Shown: positions 1 through 8,808 of the stretch, piece after piece
How positions within the stretch are numbered: position 1 is the stretch's first letter
Layout: every line of letters begins with the position of its first letter
Assembly: GCF_005116575.1 (NCBI RefSeq)
Contig: NZ_SWCN01000004.1
Location: forward strand, 186,001-250,000
From: Desulforhopalus sp. IMCC35007
GTDB lineage: Bacteria > Desulfobacterota > Desulfobulbia > Desulfobulbales > Desulfocapsaceae
Length of the DNA stretch: 64,000 nucleotides
Direction of reading: 5' to 3'
The notes under the pieces: model-generated
Told to the model about the DNA's origin: nothing
Database searches by the model: none
Seen by the model: only the letters and a program-made list of their open reading frames with translations
Program-made: the position numbers and the translations under genes

Positions 1-138
1 ATTTTCTATCAATACACGGACAGCAACATAAAAACCATGAGGTACCATATTTGGAGAAACTATGGAACCAATTGTAACAATCTGGCAGACAAGAAATAAG
101 AGACGATACAGCGGCTGAATACTTTTAGACAAACTCAT
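1..138 (-). CDS. Possible N-terminus of a membrane protein, cut by the window edge
   Basis: An open frame runs from an ATG at 138 leftward to the edge with no stop (46 codons). It begins MSLSKSIQPLYRLL and is rich in Leu, Val and Ile, which suggests a first transmembrane segment. No convincing ribosome binding site precedes the ATG, so the start could be wrong or the frame could be chance. It lies downstream of the MetE-like gene on the same strand, separated by a hairpin. I do not recognise the family. Confidence 0.3.
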   Translation of the reverse strand, partial: MSLSKSIQPLYRLLFLVCQIVTIGSIVSPNMVPHGFYVAVRVLIEN

Positions 139-187
139 TAGAGGGAAAATTCTGAGCAAAACATGCGGTCTGTAAACCCAAAAGTCT

Positions 188-216
188 GAACAGGCCTATC
201 CAGAACAGGCCTGTTC
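188..216 (-). terminator. Perfect 10-bp hairpin after the MetE-like gene
   Basis: GAACAGGCCT (188-197) is exactly complementary to AGGCCTGTTC (207-216), with a 9-base loop. It begins about 12 bases beyond the stop of the MetE-like gene. On the minus strand it is followed by AGACTTTTGGG, so the T-tract is weak. A terminator or mRNA-stabilising stem is the simplest reading. The right half is itself a 14-base palindrome, so a protein-binding site is possible. Confidence 0.45.
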
Positions 217-227
217 ATATTTTCCTG

Positions 228-1334
228 CTATAATTGTTTTTGCAATTGTTCAAAGGCCAGTCGTGTTCCCCGAACACGGGCAGAGATCTTGGCAAATGCA
301 GTGTCACGGCTTGTGGCTACGTCATCGGAGAAAGGTGAAAAGCCGCAATCGTCTGTCGTTCCAAGTTGCTCAAGAGGAATATATTGAGCTGCCGTGAGAA
401 CACGGTCACGCACTTCTTCAACTGATTCTACTTTTTCGTTAACCACATCAATAACCCCGACAAAAATCCGCTGGCTCGGACGCAGATGCTCACTGATGAG
501 TTTTAAAGATTTTTCCGGGTTTTCTTCGCTTGCCATCTGCATATAAAAACGGCCCGCATTAATCGTAAGCAGCATTGGAATCAGGTCTTCATAGGGGACG
601 TCTGCGCTGTGGGTCGAATCATGATCGCCTCCAGGACAGGTATGCACCCCTATTCTCTGCCGTTCGTCTTCATTAAAATGCGAGAGAACCGCGTTGTTGA
701 GGTCGATAAATTGCTGCAACAGTTGTTTGGTGGGATCAAGCTTTACAGCCAGACGGCCTTCGGTAAAATCAATTTGGACATTACAGGCGCCACTGTCAAA
801 ACAACTGCGGATATCGGCCACCGCCTCCCTGATAAGATCGGCAGTAAACTCTTTGCGGGAATAATCTGTCAGACCATTTTCCGGATAGAGCAGACTCATT
901 GCAGAAGCAGAGATAACGGCTTGTTTTACCGGCCTGGTTGCAAATTTCTTTGCCCGCTGCACATATCTCCCTGCATATTGCGCATAGCGAAAGGGTCCTT
1001 TGGTCAATCGTGGTAATTGCCGACTGTGTCCGTCAACAAAAGGAATCACGACGCCATCTGAGGCAATATTATCCAATCCTTCCAAAGGATAGGTGGCAAA
1101 ACTCGATTTAGCCTGCTCTCCATCACTGATGACCTCAGATCCGGAGGCCTCAAATCTTTCAATCGTCTCCTGAACGGCTTCATCAAATCTGATCTCGAGT
1201 TCTCCAGCCGTCAAATGACCATTGGTATAGGCTGCCATCGCATTTTGCAGATCAAGGGGGCGTGGTACACTGCCAACAGGTTCGGAAGGGATACCGTCGA
1301 CCACACAACGGCTTTTGTTATTCTGATTACTCAT
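228..1334 (-). CDS. Short MetE-type (cobalamin-independent family) methionine synthase
   Basis: This 368-residue protein has only the C-terminal catalytic half of MetE (full MetE is about 750 residues), the domain that transfers a methyl group to homocysteine on zinc. Zinc ligands can be read as His231 and Cys233 in GVHTCPGG, probably Glu270, and Cys330 in TTDDCGFSPF. The start follows AAAGGAG 8 bases upstream. Short 'core' MetE proteins occur in anaerobes and archaea, and at least one bacterial example is reported to take the methyl group from a corrinoid donor rather than methyl-tetrahydrofolate. Whether this one does is inference. It stands alone, with no folate or corrinoid partner adjacent. 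The alternative is a MetE-fold methyltransferase for another thiol. Confidence 0.85.
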   Translation of the reverse strand: MSNQNNKSRCVVDGIPSEPVGSVPRPLDLQNAMAAYTNGHLTAGELEIRFDEAVQETIERFEASGSEVISDGEQAKSSFATYPLEGLDNIASDGVVIPFVDGHSRQLPRLTKGPFRYAQYAGRYVQRAKKFATRPVKQAVISASAMSLLYPENGLTDYSRKEFTADLIREAVADIRSCFDSGACNVQIDFTEGRLAVKLDPTKQLLQQFIDLNNAVLSHFNEDERQRIGVHTCPGGDHDSTHSADVPYEDLIPMLLTINAGRFYMQMASEENPEKSLKLISEHLRPSQRIFVGVIDVVNEKVESVEEVRDRVLTAAQYIPLEQLGTTDDCGFSPFSDDVATSRDTAFAKISARVRGTRLAFEQLQKQL

Positions 1335-1572
1335 TGAGTAAACTCCTTTATAATTATACGTTCATAGTAGATTGTGTATCTCGTCCAACAGGGGACGAAG
1401 ATAGACTATAAGACGTTTTCTCTTTCGTTCTCTGGCATCTCCAGATTCCCCGTCATTTTTTTAAAATAACTGACTCCAGAATGAACAATGCACTTGTTGT
1501 CTTAAAAAAACTGAACGTAAATAGATGAAAAGGAGCAACAAAGAAAAAGCAGGGACAACGAGAATAACAACA

Positions 1573-1610
1573 CGCCCACAGGAAAGAGCCACAGCTTTTT
1601 CCTATGGGCG
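1573..1610 (-). terminator. Hairpin terminator of ppdK
   Basis: CGCCCACAGGAAA (1573-1585) pairs with TTTCCTATGGGCG (1598-1610) with one wobble-type mismatch. It lies just beyond the ppdK stop. On the minus strand it is followed by a moderately T-rich TGTTGTTATT. Placement and stem strength support a terminator; the short U-tract keeps confidence moderate. Confidence 0.6.
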
Positions 1611-1625
1611 TTTAAAAAAACTACA

Positions 1626-4355
1626 TTACTTTCCGGCTTCTATTGCGGCTCTCGCAGCGGCCAGTCTCGCCAGAGGTACCCTGAATGGTGAACAGGATAC
1701 ATAGTTCAGCCCAAGCTTATGACAGAGCGCGATGGATTTGGCTTCACCACCGTGCTCTCCACAGATACCCAGTTTGATATCAGGATTGGTTTTTCTTCCC
1801 TTCTCCACTGCTATCCGCATCAATTCACCGACACCATCGTGATCAATGGTTTCAAACGGATTCTCCGGTAAAATGCCATGAACCATATACTCGATTAAAA
1901 ATCCGGATTCGGCATCATCTCTTGAAATAGCATAGGTAGTCTGGGTCAGATCATTGGTACCAAAGGAGAAGAACTCAGCGTATTCAGCAAGCTGGTCCGC
2001 AGTGAGTGCTGCCCGTGGAACCTCGATCATGGTACCAAACTTATAGTTGAGTTTAATACCCTGTTCTACCATCACCTTTTTAGCTTCAGTCTCCAATAGT
2101 TCTCGCTGAAATTTCAGTTCATTAACATGGCTTGTTAGTGGAATCATTATCTCAGGTCGAACATCGCCGCCCTCTTTTGCGACAAGACATGCAGCCTCAA
2201 TAATAGCCCTGACCTGCATCCGGGTCAGATCCGGAAAATGATTGCCAAGTCGCACCCCGCGCAGACCAAGCATCGGGTTGTCTTCACGGAGTACTTCAAC
2301 CCGGCTCAAGACCTTCTCTTTTACTCGAACCTGTTTGAGAAGATCATCAATGGCTTCAAGATGAGGTGCATGCTGAAGCTGTATCTTAAGATCGGATAAT
2401 TCCCTCGTCAGCGATACATGGTCAGGAAGAAATTCGTGCAATGGTGGGTCAATCAGGCGGATGACCACTGGCAGGCCATTCATCACCCGAAACAAACCGG
2501 TAAAATCCTCGCGCTGGAATGGCAACAGGGCTTTTATAGCCTCAGTCCTCTGCACCTCCATCTCCGCCAGAATCATCTGCTGGACAAGAGGCAACCGCTC
2601 GGCCTGCATGAACATGTGTTCCGTCCGGCAAAGGCCGATTCCTTCTGCACCATATTCTCTGGCTCGGGCTGCATCAACCGGATAATCCGAGTTGGCCCAG
2701 ACACCCAGCGTACGAAATTCATCTGCCCATGATAAAAGCTTGATAAGCCACTCGTCTTTTATATCTGGTTGCTTTGTCTCAATCTTGCCTAAGAAGATTT
2801 CTCCGGTGGTACCGTCCACTGAGATATAATCGCCCTCTTTCACAATCTTACTGCCGACAGTGATCTGTCTTCTGGTCAGGTCGATATCCATATCATCAAC
2901 GCCAACCACGGCAGGTTTTCCAAACTGGCGGGCCACGAGTGCCGCATGGCTGGTTCGCCCACCCCTGCTGGTAACAATTCCCTGGGAGGCAAGCATTCCA
3001 TGAACATCATCGGGACGCGTCTCCGGGCGAACCATGATAACCTTTTTCCCTTCCTCTTTCCCCCATAAATGGGCGAGATCGGCATCCAGGGCAACCACTC
3101 CCACAGCAGCCCCTGGGGAAACGTTGAGTCCCTTTGCCAGTAATTTGTTGTTCAGACCGGCATCTTTTATCGCCTGACTGTCAAACTGCGGATGAAAGAA
3201 GAAATCAATGAGGTCAGGAGTCACCCGCATTAATGCCTCTTCCTTGGTAATGAGTCCCTCCTCGGCCATGTCGACCGCGATACGCACAGCAGCCTGGGAG
3301 GTTCTTTTACCATCTCGTGTCTGCAGCATCCAGAGCTTACCTTTTTCGATGGTAAACTCCACATCCTGCATATCCCGGTAATGGTTTTCCAGCAGCATTG
3401 CAACCCGCTCAAACTCTGCATGCACCGCAGGCATCTCTACTTTAAGCTCAGACAGATCCTTGGTCATACGGATACCGGCAACGACATCTTCTCCCTGAGC
3501 GTTGGTCAGGTAATCCCCTTCAATTCTCTTTTCACCGGTAGTCCCGCTTCTGGTGAGCGCAACGCCCGTACCACTGTCATCTCCCAGATTACCGTATATC
3601 ATGGCGACAATGGTCACAGCGGTACCCAGATCATGGGCAATACCTGCAGCGTTTCGGTAGTCAATGGCCCGCTTACCATTCCAACTCATAAAGACGGCTT
3701 CCGTTGCCATTTGCAATTGGGCATACGGTTCCGTGGGGAATTGGTGGTGCGTATGGAACCTGAACACATTCTTAAACTCTTCCGTCACGGCCATCCAATG
3801 ATCACCGGTCAGTTCAGTATCAGATTTTACACCGGCTTCCCGCTTGGTTCTGGTAATGACCTCTTCAAATTTATCGTCTGGAATATGCATAACCACACTG
3901 CCAAACATCTGGATTAGCCTTCGATACAGATCATAGGCTACCCGTGCATCACCTGTCTTTGCGATGAGGCCTTTTACGGTGTCATCATTCATGCCAATAT
4001 TGAGAACCGTATCCATCATTCCGGGCATGGAAAATTTAGCCCCCGAACGACAGGAAAGCAGCAGTGGATTCTTCGGGTCCCCAAAGGTCTTACCTGTGGA
4101 AGCTTCCATAGCCTTCAGCGAAGTCGTCAGCTGTTCCCACAAGCCGTCCGGCAACCTCTCCCCTAAAGACAGGTACTCATTGCAGGCTTCGGTCGTGATA
4201 ATAAAACCATCGGGTACGGGAACTCCAATGCGCACCATTTCAGCAAGGTTCGCGCCTTTACCGCCAAGTAAACTACGCACCCTATCCCAAGACCCACCAA
4301 CATATTCCTCCGCCGCGTCAAGCTCATTGAAGCGATACACCCATTGTTTACTCAT
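1626..4355 (-). CDS. ppdK: Pyruvate, phosphate dikinase
   Basis: The 909-residue enzyme interconverts pyruvate, ATP and phosphate with phosphoenolpyruvate, AMP and pyrophosphate in the cytoplasm. The ATP-grasp domain occupies about residues 1-360, with the glycine-rich LLGGKGANLAEM near 30-40. The swivelling phosphohistidine domain has GGRTSHAALVARQFGKP with catalytic His470, and Thr468 stands where regulatory threonine sits in the family. The C-terminal PEP/pyruvate barrel carries GICGEHGG with Cys865, matching the family's catalytic cysteine. Length fits full-length PPDK. AGGAG lies 7 bases before the ATG. The gene is monocistronic, with a hairpin behind it. In such anaerobes it typically supports gluconeogenesis or pyrophosphate-linked glycolysis. 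No partner regulatory protein gene is adjacent. Confidence 0.97.
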   Translation of the reverse strand: MSKQWVYRFNELDAAEEYVGGSWDRVRSLLGGKGANLAEMVRIGVPVPDGFIITTEACNEYLSLGERLPDGLWEQLTTSLKAMEASTGKTFGDPKNPLLLSCRSGAKFSMPGMMDTVLNIGMNDDTVKGLIAKTGDARVAYDLYRRLIQMFGSVVMHIPDDKFEEVITRTKREAGVKSDTELTGDHWMAVTEEFKNVFRFHTHHQFPTEPYAQLQMATEAVFMSWNGKRAIDYRNAAGIAHDLGTAVTIVAMIYGNLGDDSGTGVALTRSGTTGEKRIEGDYLTNAQGEDVVAGIRMTKDLSELKVEMPAVHAEFERVAMLLENHYRDMQDVEFTIEKGKLWMLQTRDGKRTSQAAVRIAVDMAEEGLITKEEALMRVTPDLIDFFFHPQFDSQAIKDAGLNNKLLAKGLNVSPGAAVGVVALDADLAHLWGKEEGKKVIMVRPETRPDDVHGMLASQGIVTSRGGRTSHAALVARQFGKPAVVGVDDMDIDLTRRQITVGSKIVKEGDYISVDGTTGEIFLGKIETKQPDIKDEWLIKLLSWADEFRTLGVWANSDYPVDAARAREYGAEGIGLCRTEHMFMQAERLPLVQQMILAEMEVQRTEAIKALLPFQREDFTGLFRVMNGLPVVIRLIDPPLHEFLPDHVSLTRELSDLKIQLQHAPHLEAIDDLLKQVRVKEKVLSRVEVLREDNPMLGLRGVRLGNHFPDLTRMQVRAIIEAACLVAKEGGDVRPEIMIPLTSHVNELKFQRELLETEAKKVMVEQGIKLNYKFGTMIEVPRAALTADQLAEYAEFFSFGTNDLTQTTYAISRDDAESGFLIEYMVHGILPENPFETIDHDGVGELMRIAVEKGRKTNPDIKLGICGEHGGEAKSIALCHKLGLNYVSCSPFRVPLARLAAARAAIEAGK

Positions 4356-4739
4356 TTACACATCTCCTGGAACATCTTTGTTCAATAAAGTTGATTTTCA
4401 TTCAAAGCAACACTGATCTGCAAAATACACAAAATGGTCCCAAAGTGAAACAATCAATTTATTTTTTTTCTCCTTTCAACAGCGGCAGTTAAGGAGCATC
4501 GCGTTGATACGCTGGTTTGTCAGAAAAATACCCTGATCAAAAAAGTCCGAGGCAGGTATACGTTGTAATTGAGATGATACATTTACACAGGCAATCAAAG
4601 AGGCTGGCTGGCCGGGGTGACATGGAATTCTTGGCCGGAATACTCTCAAAGAATCGCGGGGAGTCACTTTAGGAAGAAGAAAAAGATGATGCAAAGGTTG
4701 AAATGTAAATTGTATGGTGGATAAACGGTTACGTCGATT
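4356..4739. other. Intergenic region between ppdK and the transglutaminase-like gene
   Basis: These 384 bases contain the upstream region of ppdK. The only open frame (about 70 codons, minus strand) has no ribosome binding site and no recognisable composition, so I do not call it. A long T-run near 4459-4468 reads as A's on the minus strand. I see no clear terminator or RNA here. Confidence 0.5.
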
Positions 4740-5429
4740 TCAGTTTCTTTCTGACCTGACGTCTTCTTCAAAGTTTCCCTCAATGGGGTTAAATCGTTCT
4801 GAAGTTAACTGAGGATAATGCTGTTGCCACGCCTCGATCATTTTCTTGTAGGGAAAATCTGCGAATTGACCGCGATCACGTAAATACTCCAAATGTTTCT
4901 TTCCCTTTTTATTATACTCATGAAATATCGCGTCGTTTTTTCCATCAAATTCAAGAGGTGTTACCCCGGATTTTTCACACAGTGATACATTAAAGGCTGG
5001 AGTCGCTTTTACCCATCTGTTTTCGACAAACAGCTCTGTATATGCATGAAAAATGAATTCATCCGTCTGCATATATCGTTTGAGCCGCTCTGAGTTCAGA
5101 TGGTTTTTAACATCAGCAAAGCCAAGACGGCTTGGAATGTTTTCAGCACGCGCAACGGCCGCAAGAAGAATCGCCTTTGGAATACAGAATCCGTAACGTT
5201 TTTTCAGCACAGCACTTGCTTTGAAAGATTCAGGTTTCAAATCTATTCTATACGGGTCGTAATAAATATCATCCCGCACTGCGTAAAAAAGTTTGATTGC
5301 CTTTTCAATTTCTAAATGGATGTTATTGGTTACATTACGAGCGTAATCAATAATTTGAGGAGAATCACTATCGATAAAAAATGTCGGTTGCAGATACATC
5401 TCTAAACTTTCTGTCTGTATAGATGTCAT
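4740..5429 (-). CDS. Transglutaminase-like superfamily protein
   Basis: The 229-residue protein has the cysteine-protease-like transglutaminase core. Cys82 in YGFCIPKAILLAA begins the catalytic helix, His128 lies in FHAYTEL, and the third catalytic position (usually Asp) is Asn147 in TPAFN. No signal peptide or membrane segment is visible, so it is probably cytoplasmic. I chose the ATG at 5429 because GGGAG lies 6 bases upstream; a TTG precedes it in frame. The substrate is unknown; bacterial members include peptidases and amidases. The Asp-to-Asn change is seen in some members and need not inactivate the enzyme. It is separated from the flanking ppdK and TRAP genes and does not form an obvious operon. 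Confidence 0.8.
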   Translation of the reverse strand: MTSIQTESLEMYLQPTFFIDSDSPQIIDYARNVTNNIHLEIEKAIKLFYAVRDDIYYDPYRIDLKPESFKASAVLKKRYGFCIPKAILLAAVARAENIPSRLGFADVKNHLNSERLKRYMQTDEFIFHAYTELFVENRWVKATPAFNVSLCEKSGVTPLEFDGKNDAIFHEYNKKGKKHLEYLRDRGQFADFPYKKMIEAWQQHYPQLTSERFNPIEGNFEEDVRSERN

Positions 5430-5599
5430 CAAAAACTCCCATCTGTTCTTCTCGTCAGGAAGGATGAAGCCAACATTCTCCTGAATCTTATCCCGCCGGT
5501 AAGGCCAGAAACAACCTGAGATTCAATTTCAGGAAACACAGGCCAGGAAAAGTAATGGAGGAAGGCCGCACGCACCTCCCTCCCGATATGCAAATCTAT

Positions 5600-6637
5600 C
5601 TACAGGGTGCTTTTGACCAGGTCGAAATATTCCTTGCCTATTTTATCTCCCCAAACCTGATAGACCTTGTCACAGTCCTTAATCATTGCAGCTTTATCTT
5701 CTTCCGGGATCGTAAAGAAAGTGACCCCGGATTCTTTGGCTGCAGCAATCTGCTCTTCCTGCTGTTGTCTCGTCAACATTCTCGCGTTTGCGCTCTCTTC
5801 TTTTACAACGCGGAGAAAAATCTCTTGCAAATCTGCGGGCAGTTTCTTCAACCACCCCTGATTAATGATGTGCACATACAACCCTTGGGCGTAATCAAGT
5901 TGGGTGTAGTATTTGGCAACAGTGAATTTCTTTGAGATATTGCAGACAATAGGAGTGTGGTCCAGTCCATCAATAACACCGGTCTGCAGGGCCTGGGGAA
6001 CATCTGGCCAGGGTAGAACGGCAAACTTTAACCCCCACGCTTTATATACGTCAATGTTAACAGGGGCTTCAGCGATGCGAAAGTTTACATTTTCGGCCTG
6101 CTTGCGGTTTGCCACAGGTGTAGTTGTTGCCCAACCATAGGAACCATATCCTGTAAAATCAATAACCTGCAGACCTTTTGAAAGGGCCGCATCCCGAAAT
6201 GGCCCCCAGGTCTTTTCATCTGATCGAAACTTTTCCAGTTTGTCAAAGCTATCGACAATATAGGGTAAGTTTACAATTCCAAGGGCTGGAGCAATATTGG
6301 CTGCCGCAACCGAAGAACTCATCATGCCCTGAATGGCTCCAAAATTCAGCTTATTGATAACATCTTTTTCTCCGCCAAGCTGAGATAATGGTCTGAAATC
6401 AACATAGATTCGACCACCGCTTTCCTCCCAGAGACGATCCCGGATTTTAAAGCCCACTCCCACCCCTTCGATGGCCGGATGTCCAACACAGGAGAGCAGG
6501 TAAACAAATTCTGCACCAGAAGGATCAAAGGCTGGACTCCACTCTTCTAAAGGATCATTTGCAAAGCCCGAGGAGCAACAGAGAAGGAGCAGAAGTAACG
6601 CAGTAGTGACCAAAGAAATAATTTTTGAATGAATCAT
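5600..6637 (-). CDS. TRAP transporter substrate-binding protein (DctP family), orphan copy
   Basis: This 345-residue periplasmic binding protein starts with a signal sequence whose core is a poly-leucine stretch and which probably ends near GFA-ND; the LLLLC context also permits a lipoprotein anchor. Conserved DctP features include GGEKDVINKLNFGAIQGMMS, the carboxylate-binding arginine region NFRIAEAPVN, and PWPDVPQALQTGVIDGLDHT. It closely resembles the DctP at 6988-8031, transcribed divergently. No dctQM lies beside it on its own strand, so it probably delivers ligand to the DctQM encoded at 8.3-10.1 kb. GGAGG lies 6 bases before the ATG. The ligand is probably an organic or keto acid, not identifiable from sequence. 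Confidence 0.9.
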   Translation of the reverse strand: MIHSKIISLVTTALLLLLLCCSSGFANDPLEEWSPAFDPSGAEFVYLLSCVGHPAIEGVGVGFKIRDRLWEESGGRIYVDFRPLSQLGGEKDVINKLNFGAIQGMMSSSVAAANIAPALGIVNLPYIVDSFDKLEKFRSDEKTWGPFRDAALSKGLQVIDFTGYGSYGWATTTPVANRKQAENVNFRIAEAPVNIDVYKAWGLKFAVLPWPDVPQALQTGVIDGLDHTPIVCNISKKFTVAKYYTQLDYAQGLYVHIINQGWLKKLPADLQEIFLRVVKEESANARMLTRQQQEEQIAAAKESGVTFFTIPEEDKAAMIKDCDKVYQVWGDKIGKEYFDLVKSTL

Positions 6638-6987
6638 TCTTTTCCTCCATAAATTTGATAAAAAAACAGATATTGAACAGATGAATATTCAAGAGGTACC
6701 AGAAATTGCAGAGAAAATCAGCATTAAATCATTCTTAACTCCTTTTAATTCCATTGTTTTTTTCAAAGCCAAACTCAACCAATTCAGCAATTCATAGCAA
6801 AAGCCTAATTCCAACAAATCAATTACCCATATTCGCTTAATTATATTAATCTTAAAACTGAAAAAACCGCATTAAATTCGACAAAAGGGTTTATCATCTC
6901 TGAAGTTTATGGTATGGAGGAGATCAACAATAACGACAGAGGTTATGCATGGCATAATCAAACCACAAAAAGACCAGAGGTATATCC
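6638..6987. promoter_or_regulatory. AT-rich divergent control region between two dctP genes
   Basis: This 350-base region holds the promoters of both dctP genes. It is markedly AT-rich, especially around 6700-6890. I could not assign a confident -35/-10 pair or an operator. TATATTAAT near 6843 is a possible -10 for the plus-strand gene. Confidence 0.35.
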
Positions 6988-8031
6988 ATGAAGAAACTGT
7001 TCACTGCAATGCTCCTTACCGCGCTCTGCCTGCCGGGGTCACTCTCTGCCGCTGAAACGACCAAGAATCCACTGGAGGCGTGGCAACCAAAGTTTGATCC
7101 TACGGGGGCTGAGTATACGTATATCCTTTCCAATGTCTCACACCCTGTGATTGCAGGCGTTGGAGTTGGTTATGCAATACGAGACAAAGTCTGGGAAAAA
7201 TCAGGGGGACGGCTGTATGTTGATTTTCGCCCACTCTCCCAGATGGGTGGAGAAAAAGATGTGATTGCCAAGCTCAAGCTCGGAGCCATCCAGGGCATGA
7301 TGAGTTCATCTGTTGCGGCAGCCAATGTCTCTGATCGTCTTGGTATCGTCAACCTTCCTTACGTGGTCGATACATTTGACAAGCTCGACACCTTCAGGCA
7401 CACCCCCGAGACATGGGAGCCATTTGCCAACGCAGCACAACAACAAGGGCTCGTCGTCGCTGATGTTACAGGATACGGCCCCTATGGCTGGGCGACCACA
7501 ACTCCTGTAAAGACGATTTCTGACGCCCAGAAAACCAATTTTCGTATTGCCCAGGCTCCAGTAAACACAGACATTTACAAGGCCTGGAACCTTAAATTTA
7601 CCGTTATGCCATGGCCCGATGTTCCCCAGGCCCTGCAGACAGGCGTTATTACCGGTCTTGATCACACTGCAATTGTCTGCAATATCACGAAAAAATTCAC
7701 CATTGCCAAATATTTCACCCAACTGAATTATGCTCAAGGACTGTTCGTTCACCTGATCAACAAGCGCTGGCTTGACAAGCTGCCACAGGACCTTCAGGAC
7801 GTCCTCCTTAGCGTTATCAGGGAAGAAAGTGAAAATGCACGAGCCGCCACCCGGGCCCAGTTTGACGAGGAGGTCGCAAAAGCCAAAGAAGCCGGAGTAG
7901 AATTTCTCACTCTCTCAGAGGCTGATATCGCCACACTAAAAAAGATGGCTGAACCTGTCCTGCAAACCTGGAGTGAAAGAATCGGGCCAGATTACCTGGA
8001 CACCGTACGAATGACTCTTGACAAGAAATAA
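6988..8031 (+). CDS. dctP: TRAP transporter substrate-binding protein (DctP family)
   Basis: The 347-residue protein has a clean signal peptide (MKKLFTAMLLTALCLPGSLSA, cleavage near residue 21) and a DctP fold. GGEKDVIAKLKLGAIQGMMS, NFRIAQAPVN and PWPDVPQALQTGVITGLDHT match the divergent copy almost word for word, so the two arose by duplication. It captures an organic acid in the periplasm for the DctQM permease encoded 260 bases downstream. A strong terminator lies between dctP and dctQ and probably gives more binding protein than permease. AGAGGT lies 6 bases before the ATG. Confidence 0.92.
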   Translation: MKKLFTAMLLTALCLPGSLSAAETTKNPLEAWQPKFDPTGAEYTYILSNVSHPVIAGVGVGYAIRDKVWEKSGGRLYVDFRPLSQMGGEKDVIAKLKLGAIQGMMSSSVAAANVSDRLGIVNLPYVVDTFDKLDTFRHTPETWEPFANAAQQQGLVVADVTGYGPYGWATTTPVKTISDAQKTNFRIAQAPVNTDIYKAWNLKFTVMPWPDVPQALQTGVITGLDHTAIVCNITKKFTIAKYFTQLNYAQGLFVHLINKRWLDKLPQDLQDVLLSVIREESENARAATRAQFDEEVAKAKEAGVEFLTLSEADIATLKKMAEPVLQTWSERIGPDYLDTVRMTLDKK

Positions 8032-8063
8032 CCCGCCCTCCAAGCGACTGCCAACAGTAAAAA

Positions 8064-8117
8064 AGTAGAGAAGAGGCAAGTAAACCACTTGCTTTATCTC
8101 TGCTTTTTTTGTTTTTT
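8064..8117 (+). terminator. Rho-independent terminator between dctP and dctQ
   Basis: AGTAGAGAAGAGGCAAGT (8064-8081) pairs with ACTTGCTTTATCTCTGCT (8087-8104) apart from a short internal mismatch. The stem is followed directly by TTTTTTGTTTTTT. It should end or attenuate the dctP transcript before dctQM. Confidence 0.85.
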
Positions 8118-8295
8118 ATTGAGCGTTGCCTTGTGGTTTGAAGGTGATCACAACATGGGCCCAATAACGATTTGCCCTTGACTATCTAAGAAAAGTGCGG
8201 GAAAAGGCGACATGTAAGAGAAAAACATCAGTAGAGGCACTTATTTAAACCTTCCACTCAACTCTCACCTTCCCCATTCAGCTTGTACGATAAAT

Positions 8296-8805
8296 ATGTT
8301 CATAAAAATATTTAAAAAAATTGACCGAACCTTTGCAAAAATTGAAGAATGGTCGCTTTTTATTACCGTCATCGTTGCCCTCTGCACTGCAATGGCAAAT
8401 GTTATTTTACGTAAAGTGACAAACGATCTGAGTTTATACTGGTCTGATGAAGTCGTTCGAAAAGTTATATATTTCAGTACCTATATTGGTTGCGTGGCTG
8501 CAATACGTAACCGCTCACTGATACGCATTGATGCTTTGCCTCAAATGCTGCCGATACTGCGCCGCCCCCTGACCCTTTTTTCCCATATTGCGGTGCTGCT
8601 TTTTTCAATAGTTATGATCTACCTTGGCTCACAAATGACCTACATGATGTACATGGATAAATACGCCCGTACTGCAACTCTGCAGATTCCGGAATATTTC
8701 TTCTATGCGGTCCTTCCCATCATGGGAGTTATGATGTTTTTCCGCACGCTGATTGTCATGCGAGAAGACTGGACCGGAATCAAAGACATTACGGGGGATA
8801 AGTAG
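8296..8805 (+). CDS. dctQ: TRAP transporter small permease (DctQ family)
   Basis: The 169-residue protein has four hydrophobic segments (about residues 18-38, 58-75, 92-112 and 135-155), the topology of the small TRAP membrane subunit. The SLYWSDEVVRKVIYFSTYIG stretch after the first segment and R-N-R-S-L-I-R-I-D match DctQ proteins. It works with DctM and a periplasmic DctP in sodium-driven uptake. The dctM start lies 3 bases beyond its stop, so the two are co-translated. The ribosome binding site upstream is weak. Confidence 0.9.
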   Translation: MFIKIFKKIDRTFAKIEEWSLFITVIVALCTAMANVILRKVTNDLSLYWSDEVVRKVIYFSTYIGCVAAIRNRSLIRIDALPQMLPILRRPLTLFSHIAVLLFSIVMIYLGSQMTYMMYMDKYARTATLQIPEYFFYAVLPIMGVMMFFRTLIVMREDWTGIKDITGDK

Positions 8806-8808
8806 GCC

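Noticed and set aside
203-216. Restriction-type or phage attachment palindrome GAACAGGCCTGTTC
   Set aside because: It is better explained as one arm of a 10-bp hairpin downstream of a gene, with no mobile-element genes nearby.
3381-3917. 178-codon open frame antisense to ppdK
   Set aside because: It lies entirely within a well-supported gene on the other strand, has no ribosome binding site and no recognisable motif.
4476-4694. 72-codon minus-strand open frame in the ppdK upstream region
   Set aside because: No ribosome binding site, no motif, and an amino-acid make-up that does not look like a protein.
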